Of a stretch of 19,993 bases of DNA, positions 9,998 to 18,500 are shown in pieces. How positions within the stretch are numbered: the stretch's first letter is position 1; each line of letters starts with the position of its first letter. The notes below the pieces were generated by a model. That model made no database searches. It saw only the letters and a program-made list of their open reading frames with translations, and had not been told where the DNA came from. This stretch comes from Ichthyophonus hoferi (Eukaryota; Opisthokonta; Ichthyosporea; Ichthyophonida; Ichthyophonidae), in contig NAOQ01000356.1 of NCBI GenBank assembly GCA_002751075.1, positions 1 through 19,993 of the forward strand, in the 5' to 3' direction. The translations under genes were made by a program, and so were the position numbers.

Positions 9998-10103
9998 GTA
10001 CGTTGTATATTAAGCACAGTATTATTATTAAATAAACCTATATTAAATCCATAATTTGTTAGTACAAATAGTTTTTCTTTGAGAAATAAGCAACTTTAAA
10101 ATT

Positions 10104-10126
10104 ATGGAAGGACAGGACGTTCTTAC
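10104..10126 (+). CDS. Second gene, putative exon 1 (start codon)
   Basis: ATGGAAGGACAGGACGTTCT encodes MEGQDVL and ends AC before the donor GTAAGA. With the first G of the next exon it makes ACG (Thr8). It was chosen because phase 2 matches exon 2 exactly and the donor is good. In an alternative, only GACGTTCTTAC is exonic, joined to the island at 9920-9997. Confidence 0.4.
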
Positions 10127-13100
10127 GTAAGAGTATGAGGTTAAACGTGGAAATTCCTCATTGAAAAGATAGAAGGATAAAAAACTTATTAACCAATAGA
10201 AACGTTTTATTAAATTAATATATTAATATAAGCCAATGCCTTTACTTATACATGAAAGTAATGAGCCGCAGGTCGGGTCAAACAGTAATATATTGATATT
10301 GAACCAATTTTATAGTAAGAACATGCTATTTTTCTTTCAACTACAAGAAAAAATACATTGCAACTAAATAAAACATAAATTAAAAATATTAAACAAAGGT
10401 CTTATACGTTCAGTAGTAGTAACTATTATACAATATATAATTCATAGTATATAGTACGAAGGTCAAAATTCCTCATAAACAATACAGATTGACCAATAAA
10501 ATCATTAAAATAAAATATATATATAATTAATAAACAAACAAATTCTTTGCTTTAAAGTTACCGGAGTACCGGCTATAAATTACTATATTGAAATTAAGTG
10601 TACATTCCCATGAAAAAAGATTGCCATGTATTGTACTATAATATAATAAATAATAATATCCGGGAGATTATCGATTATCAAGGGGGTATAAAGGATATTA
10701 TTAAAGAAATTATCAAGGATAATATTAGCGAATTTATTAAAGCATGTTATATTATATTATTGAAACGATTTTTCCATGCCTTCATGTTTAGTATAATTTT
10801 CACACTTCTTTTCGCAATCTGCACATCCTTAGTAATACCTTTATGGCTATATATTTAGAAACATTAGAAACATGTATAATTTAAATAATACTTTAAATTT
10901 TAGGGTACATTCCTTGACGAGCACAGGCGAACATGGGAATTCCTCTAACCTAGAAAGCACAAGGTGCATGTCTTGATTCTTTTGCACAGCGGGGTGGAGG
11001 GGAGGATGTGTAACTATACTTTTCAACATGAATACAAGTTTGCCTAAATATATGCATGCATATCATTGTTTCACATGTGCCTATTGTGGTTCTAGTATGC
11101 GTATGTACGTAATTGTATATATTATTTATACGTGGGCCTATCTGGGCGGAGTATTGCTTTTTATCCTTCACAAATGAAAATAATAATATTTTTTCAGTCT
11201 TTAAGTTCATGTAGTTCAATAATAGAATAAGCACATATATATAAGGTTGTAAGGTTTCTGTATACCAAATTAGGTTTATTAGTAATCAGTATGAGTATAA
11301 TATTGTCTGTAGGTGCGTAAGTATTTGTTGGTATATGTTTATGTATTTCTGTGCTTGCTGGTTGGTGCGCGTCACCATGTTTGCCTGTATAGGCTCTGTG
11401 CATGTGGTGAAGATGTGTATGAGTATGTGTAAATGATGTATTTGTATACCTATATATGTATATGTGCATGTGTATATAATGCATGTCTATATGGTGTGCA
11501 CGTATGATGTATGCCCATGATATATCTATATATGTACCCTAACTCATACAGTACTTTCCCATGTTTAGTCTTGTGTGTATATTTTCATTTTTTTTATTCT
11601 GCTTATGTAGGCACACCTGTAAAGGCTCTCTAATACCACATTTAAATATATACATACCTCGCTTTAAACATGGTTGTATGTACATACATTAGTATTTCTT
11701 TCTTATTTACTGTTTGTAAATATGCGTGCTGTTATATGTGGTTGTATAAAGAATGTAAAGCTTGATGAGTAACTATATGTAAATCTACCTTAGTGTTGTG
11801 TTGCCTTCTACTATTTATTATCATTCTAACTACTTAACCATTCATGGTAGGGGCATGTGTTTATATCACAGTATCTCATTGTTTTTTCTTGTTTTAATTT
11901 TTTACCAGATCCACTGAGGAGGAGAAAGGATGCACAGATGGAACTTTAAATTTCTTTAGTAAAAGACTTAGAGACGACACGAAGAAGGTAAGTTAATATA
12001 GTAGTATGGTAGTATGGTAGTATGGTAGTGTGGTAGTATTATAATATAATATATATTATATCAATATTTCTAATTTTGTACATACATACATACATACACA
12101 CACGCACACACATACATACACATACATACATACATACATACATACACACATACATGCATACACACACATACATACATATACACATACATACAAACACACA
12201 TAGACATGCATATACATACATACCTACACACACACATTCATCCATCCACTCACCCACTCACTCATACATAAACATATTGATATTAATATTTCTGTCTAAT
12301 ATCTCTAATATCTAACTATTTATGTACACCAAATTATTTTTCATCCCCAGGGGGGTGAGCGACAAAGCAAATCCTTCTTCTTTGGGTCTCCTGACCTACT
12401 AACGTCACGCAAAGAGGAACTCTCTATGACAGAGGGTAAGAGAAAGATATGCTATGAAGGCTCAGAATTGTTTCCTTTCCGATTAGGGTATGAACATATC
12501 TCTATACTGTATTATCTTAATAATTGGGTGAGTGGTATGCATATGTATGTATGTAGTATGGGAGAATGGGGTGGGGGTAGAAGAGTAGAGGGCCGACTTC
12601 TTTTAAAGGCATGCATTAATATACATAGATACATAGAAACATAGATACATAAACATATAGATACATACATGTATATATATATATATATACATTCGCTCAG
12701 CAATATACACATATCATATAGACACATATACAGCTACACACACCCGAAAGCCATTTTATGATTTAACAAATTCACCATTTTTTACCTTATTTTTAGCTTT
12801 TTCTAGGTTCAGGATTCATTAAAGCATTATTTGCTATCCATTTATATATTTATGGGCTAATCCAATCCCCCTTTTAGAGCTTTCCAGGTTCCAAGAGATA
12901 ACCTACCAATAGAGGTGAGCCCTTTCCCTTCTCACCCAATCATTCATCACCCTTTTATCTTTCCCATTATGTCCTATTTTCGTTTTTACACGATGTAATA
13001 GTTTTATATCCTTTTTATATAGTAATATTAAAACATGGACTATTTGATCACTTTGGGAGCCCAACGATCACATAGCCACCATCTTATTTTTATAAATTTT

Positions 13101-15534
13101 ATAAACAAGTATGTCAACCACACAGTGATCTATTATTATATATGGTTCAATATAGACATATAACTTAGGCATATTATTTAGGAGAGTTAGAGCAACGCAA
13201 TATTAGTTTATAGCATATCATGGCAGTGATATATCCCAAGTGAATTGAGATTTATCTATAACGTAGTAAGAGATTGATTTAGGTTTCCGCTCTATTGAAG
13301 TTTCCCACTTGCATATATTTTGACAGAGCACAGTTTATATGTGTACCTGAATATTTGATTATATACATAGTATATACGGTCTAGTGTATCTACCGAAATA
13401 TGTGAAATACAGGAATTGAGCAGGAGTAGCTGCAAAGTGAGTGATTGTGATAGACAGAGCAATACAAGGAGTTAGGCAGAGATGGGGTTTCCAATGAAAT
13501 AAAGAACAGCAGCATAGAGGGTACAACTGAGCGAAAGAGGGAGGGTGGAAGATATGAAGAAAGAAAGAGGTGGCAATGGAAGAGTAAGAGATACAACTGG
13601 GAGAAGAAAAAGAAGGAGAGAGGAAAGGAAAGAGTGAAAGAAGAGGGGGGAGGGAGAAAGAAGTAGTAGTAGGAGAAAAATAGAGATACAATAAGGGAAA
13701 GATGAAGAGAAGGAAAAATGAAGGAAAGAAAGAAAGAAAGAAAGAAAGAAGTGGCCGTGAAAGAATAATAGAGATACAAATGAGACTACATAGGAATAGC
13801 ACATAAAGGGATAGGAGAAAGAAACCAGGAGAACAGTGCATATCAAAACATAGAGCTAAACTGAATTGTAGTAAGAGGATCAATCACTACTTACCATACA
13901 ATACACGAAAGAGAAATATTATGCACCAACATACAGGATTGTCAGTATGATTTGGATGAGTTACCTTATGATGGACGTGATACTGATGAAATCAGATCAC
14001 GCCTAGACAATTATAAAGTACATACATAGTATTTTATTTCAGCACTAGTTGCCATTCAAATATTTTGTTTGTTTTTTCTTTTCTTTTCTTTTCTTTCCAG
14101 TCAATAGTTTGCCTTTTTCTTTATAGATTGCATATATATATATTTGGGTGTATATATAGATCGTGCCTATGGGGTCCTATTTATTTCTTTAGGACTATGC
14201 TCCTATCTATCTCTATATCTGTATGTTCTCTATCCACACATCTGTATGTTCTCTATCCACACATCTGTATGTTCTCTATCCACACATCTGTATGTTCTCT
14301 ATCCACACATCTTTCCCACTTCCCCTTCTATACCCCGTCTTCATTTGTTGTTTAAAGGTTTGTTTATTATCTGTTTATCAGCTCTATGTAGGTTATTTAT
14401 TAACCGTTCATTGGCTATCTACTGGTTCTTTCTTAGTGGTTGCGACCTTCCTTATAGTGTGACTTGACGCCAATCTGTTACACACATTGAAATAGGATCT
14501 ATTGTTTGATCAATCTAAGTTACGAATATTCATCAGTGATCGTTGCTACTATGGAATTGCAACTTTCTCACACACACATCATTTCACATACATTACTACG
14601 CCTTAAATTAGATTGTTGTGATATAGTGCCTTTTAAATTGTAATAATTTATCTTGCTAATGTGATTGGAGTAGATATAAATAAAAGTTTGCACTGTTTAC
14701 TAGGCCAGTACTTCTTACAGTTGCCAATGATTACTTTTCTTTGCTCACAACCATCTCTCTTTCTCTTTCCTTTATAGCATTCATAACCCAAAAACATGTC
14801 ATTGTGTTTATTTACCGTCATATATACATACATTTACATACTATAACGAATACAACATACTAACACACTAATACACGTAAGCAGGGCAAGCCTAAATTTT
14901 GTTATATATAAAGCACTATAAAAAGCAGCGCATAAGCAGCACTTTTATTAGCTTAAAGCAACCCATTCCATTCTTTAATTGGATAGCGTTATTATTGTTC
15001 TATTGGATTTAACTGGTTGAAAAGAGCGTCCAGTAACCCTTGTCTTTGGTGTGATTGGTACAGGCGGATAATTCTGATCACTCCGATCTGAAAGAAACGA
15101 ATGAGGGGGTGGATCCTTCTATCACACCTACTACTCACTCAGGTTTGGACAGAAGGGTCAGTTAGCCATTTTGTTGTTATTGTTGTTGCTGTTATTGTTG
15201 TTGCTGTTGCATAGTATTGTTTGCATAATTGTATTGGCTATGTTTTTTGTTCTTTTGATATATATATATGTAATAATTATAGTGATAATGATAATTGTAG
15301 TAATAATGATAATAATATTTTTAATATTAATAAAGGTATTGGCCTCACACTGCACGATATCTGGCTAGACAAATGAAATGATAGTATTAGTTTTTATAAA
15401 TAGTGAGATGATGTTAAAATGTTCTTAACAAGCTATTGTATGGCTAGTTCTCCGTGGAAAGTCATTCTAGGAATACCTCCAAGCCACTGTCAAGAAGCCA
15501 GAAAGCAAACCACCTAGCCCCACTAGAGTACGTT

Positions 15535-15565
<31 letters not shown>

Positions 15566-18500
15566 ATATGTACGTGTGGACGTGTGCATGTGTATATGCA
15601 TACGTGTTTATGTATGTATGTCTGTATGCGTGTATGTATATAGGTGTGTATACGTACATGTGTGTATGCATGTGTGTGTGTGATAGTATAATACTATGAT
15701 ACTATGAGCATATGCACAAAAATAATACATCTTACCTTTCTTTTCACTTTTCCACAACATAATCATCTTTACATGTCAAGATACAACATACACATGCAAA
15801 TTAGCATACCAAACGCTACACATGTCAACATATCAAGAATACTAATGGTACACTAACCGGAATTCATCTAATCAATCCAGTGCACACAACTCACCGTTTA
15901 CCAGTTCCGAAGTCAAGTGTAGCTTCTCCAACACATTCTTACCCAGTCTCCGTTCTAGCACACCGTCGATTAATGAACGATCACAATCCAACTTTGATAG
16001 TGGCGCCTATAACTATACAGATAGCATATATGGGGCTGCTTATAGTTTGCAGGGTTATTCGCTGAGATTTGAGGATGACGGATATACTGAGTGGTGCCAC
16101 TCGGCCGAGATAGCTAGTTTGGTGGGTCTTGCATTAAGTTGTAGTGCAGTGTAGTGTCTTATATTGTAGTGTATTGCGTTGTAGTGTGTTGTATTGTAGG
16201 GTATTGTATTACAGTGTATTGTAGGGTATTGTGTTGCAGTGTACTGTATTGTAGTATATTGTATAGTGGTGTATTGTATTGTAGTGTATTGTATTGTAGT
16301 ATAGTGTATTGTATTGTAGGTATTGTAGGGTATTGTATTGCAGTGTATGTGTATTGTATTGCAGTGTATTGTATTGTAGTGTATTGTATTGTAGGGTATT
16401 GTATTGCAGTGTATTGTATTGTAGGGTATTGTATTGTAGTGTATTATATTGTAGGGTATTGTATTGCAGTGTATTGCATTGTAGTGTATAGTATTGCAGT
16501 GTATTGTATTGTAGGGTATTGTATTGTAGTGTATTGTATTGTAGTGTATTATATTGTAGGGTATTGTATTGCAGTGTATTGTATTGTAGGGTATTGTATT
16601 GTAGTGTATTATATTGTAGAGTATTGTATTGCAGTGTATTGTATTGCAGTGTATTGTATTGTAGTGTATTATATTGTAGGGTAGGGTAGTGCATTGTTTT
16701 GTATTTTGGTGTATTGTAGTGACTTGTATTTTGGTGTATTGTGTTATAGTGTACTATATTGTACTGTATTAGATTAGATTAGATTTTATTGTCTGGCATT
16801 GTATTAGATTGTGTTGTATTGTGTTATATTCTATTGTATTAGATATTGTAGTGTATTGTATTCTATTAATGGATTACTATTTTTTTTTGCTTTTCCTTAT
16901 TGGTTAATATTTATTATACAATACCCCATTTTTCTATTTTTATACTACTCTATACTTATCTCTAATACTTATAATTATTAGTAGACTGTTTCCATTTACC
17001 CCTTTCTACCATCGGGTTCCCATGACCTTTATCCAATCCCATTGCACAATACTCTCATAAGCCGTGATGTCTTTGATATATTGTTATTGACTATTTCCTT
17101 ACCCAGCCTAGTCCATGGGTAGAGCTGCACGATCTTATACCACTTAACGGGAAGACTGAGGGCAAAAACCTAGCTCTGTCTTACGCCCTGCCTTGTACGT
17201 ATAGAGTGCCTATATATATATATATATCATGTGTATAGTTATAGCCAGGGTTACCTGTTGGTCTGTAGGTTTAAAATGAGAGAGAAGAACAGTACACAGA
17301 ATATGAATAATAAACTAGGAATGGTGCGAAAGGGAAAGGGAAAGAGGAAGAGTAACCATGGCCTTTACTATTTACTATTTATTATTTATTAACACACACA
17401 TACACACACATCCATATATATATATACCTTCTCTCTTTCATCATCACGGCTCTCTATTTATCCTATTCCTGTCTATCTCTCCTTGGGTGCCATGGCAATA
17501 GCCTATACTGGTCTACAGGACGATCAGCATTCCTATTTTGTTTTCTGTTTTCAAGAAACATCGTTGCTGGTGAGTGAGAAAAGAAATTTATATATTGTAC
17601 ATAGTTATCGTGATAGTATATTTTATTGTCTGGTATGTTCTGTTTTTTATATATCTTCTTGTGAGCTAATAGGTAATTATGTATGTGTTTATAAAATATA
17701 ATGGTTACTGTAATATGCAGATATGAGTATAGGAGGATTTGACTGGTAGGACGTATTAGGATAGAATGAATTGATTGATTGGTTTAGTTATGAAGATGAA
17801 GTGGGTGAATGGGCTAGACTGATAGGAAAAATAGCAGGTGGTTGGTTAAGCAAAAGATGATATATAGGTGATAGGATATATGTACATGGGGGAGATATCA
17901 GTTAGTTTGGAACCAATGGAAAGCCATTTATGCTTGGTTAGGATACTGACCTATGTTCAATCATATCCTCGTCTTCTCCTTTCCTTATTTGCCGTTGGTC
18001 CATCTAGTCGGATAAACCATCACATTTCCTGGTAGGTTTTCTTTCTCGTCCATTGGCTGTTATATTTAGTTTTAATTACGTGTTTACACATTTCTTTCTA
18101 TAATATTAGATTTTTATATTTTTATATTACTACTTGTATATTATTCTATATATATATATATATATATTTCTTTTTATCTTTTGATATTATTCTATTTATA
18201 TTTCTTTTTTCTATAAACCTTAATCTCTCACCATCAACACCATCTTATTAGATCAGGGTTTACCATCCAGTCATTTTACTTTACTATATATTTATTGCTA
18301 ATTACATCACAACATTGAAATTACTACTACCCTAACTACTACCAATCATTGACACCATATCATATCACATGATGTAACATCCCATTATTTATCTCTACTA
18401 TGTGCTTACTGCCAATTACATCACCACATTGAAGTTACCAGCACCCTAACTACTACCAATCATTGACACCGTATCATATCACGTATCACATGATGTAATA

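Larger units (their letters stand above)
8944..10103. other. Transporter 3' UTR and intergenic region
   Basis: The probable transporter poly(A) signal is AATAAA at 9201-9206. A purine-rich stretch (about 9640-9770) gives long spurious frames on the - strand. A short GC-richer island at about 9920-9997 is treated separately as a possible exon. A second AATAAA is at 10031-10036. No gene is otherwise recognisable. Confidence 0.55.

Noticed and set aside
12888-12914. Reassigned TAG codon to explain the in-frame stop after ELSRFQEITYQ
   Set aside because: No other in-frame TAG was found in any called exon, and alternative splice sites give an open frame, so a non-standard code is not needed.
13359-13883. 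Three overlapping - strand ORFs, Phe/Leu/Ser/Pro-rich, up to 174 codons
   Set aside because: They are the reverse of a purine tract, without domain character, and overlap each other in different frames.
14065-14467. Three overlapping + strand ORFs and a strong TTCTTTCCAG acceptor-like site
   Set aside because: The ORFs come from the 23 bp repeat read in three frames. No donor or recognisable peptide supports an exon after the acceptor-like site.
15880-16065. + strand ORF overlapping exon 9 in another frame
   Set aside because: It stops before the splice donor and does not match the phases of neighbouring exons, while the chosen frame runs through 80 codons to a donor.
16154-16694. Long ORFs on both strands (about 160-176 codons)
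   Set aside because: They translate a 5 bp tandem repeat with no stop in any register; composition is limited to a few residues.
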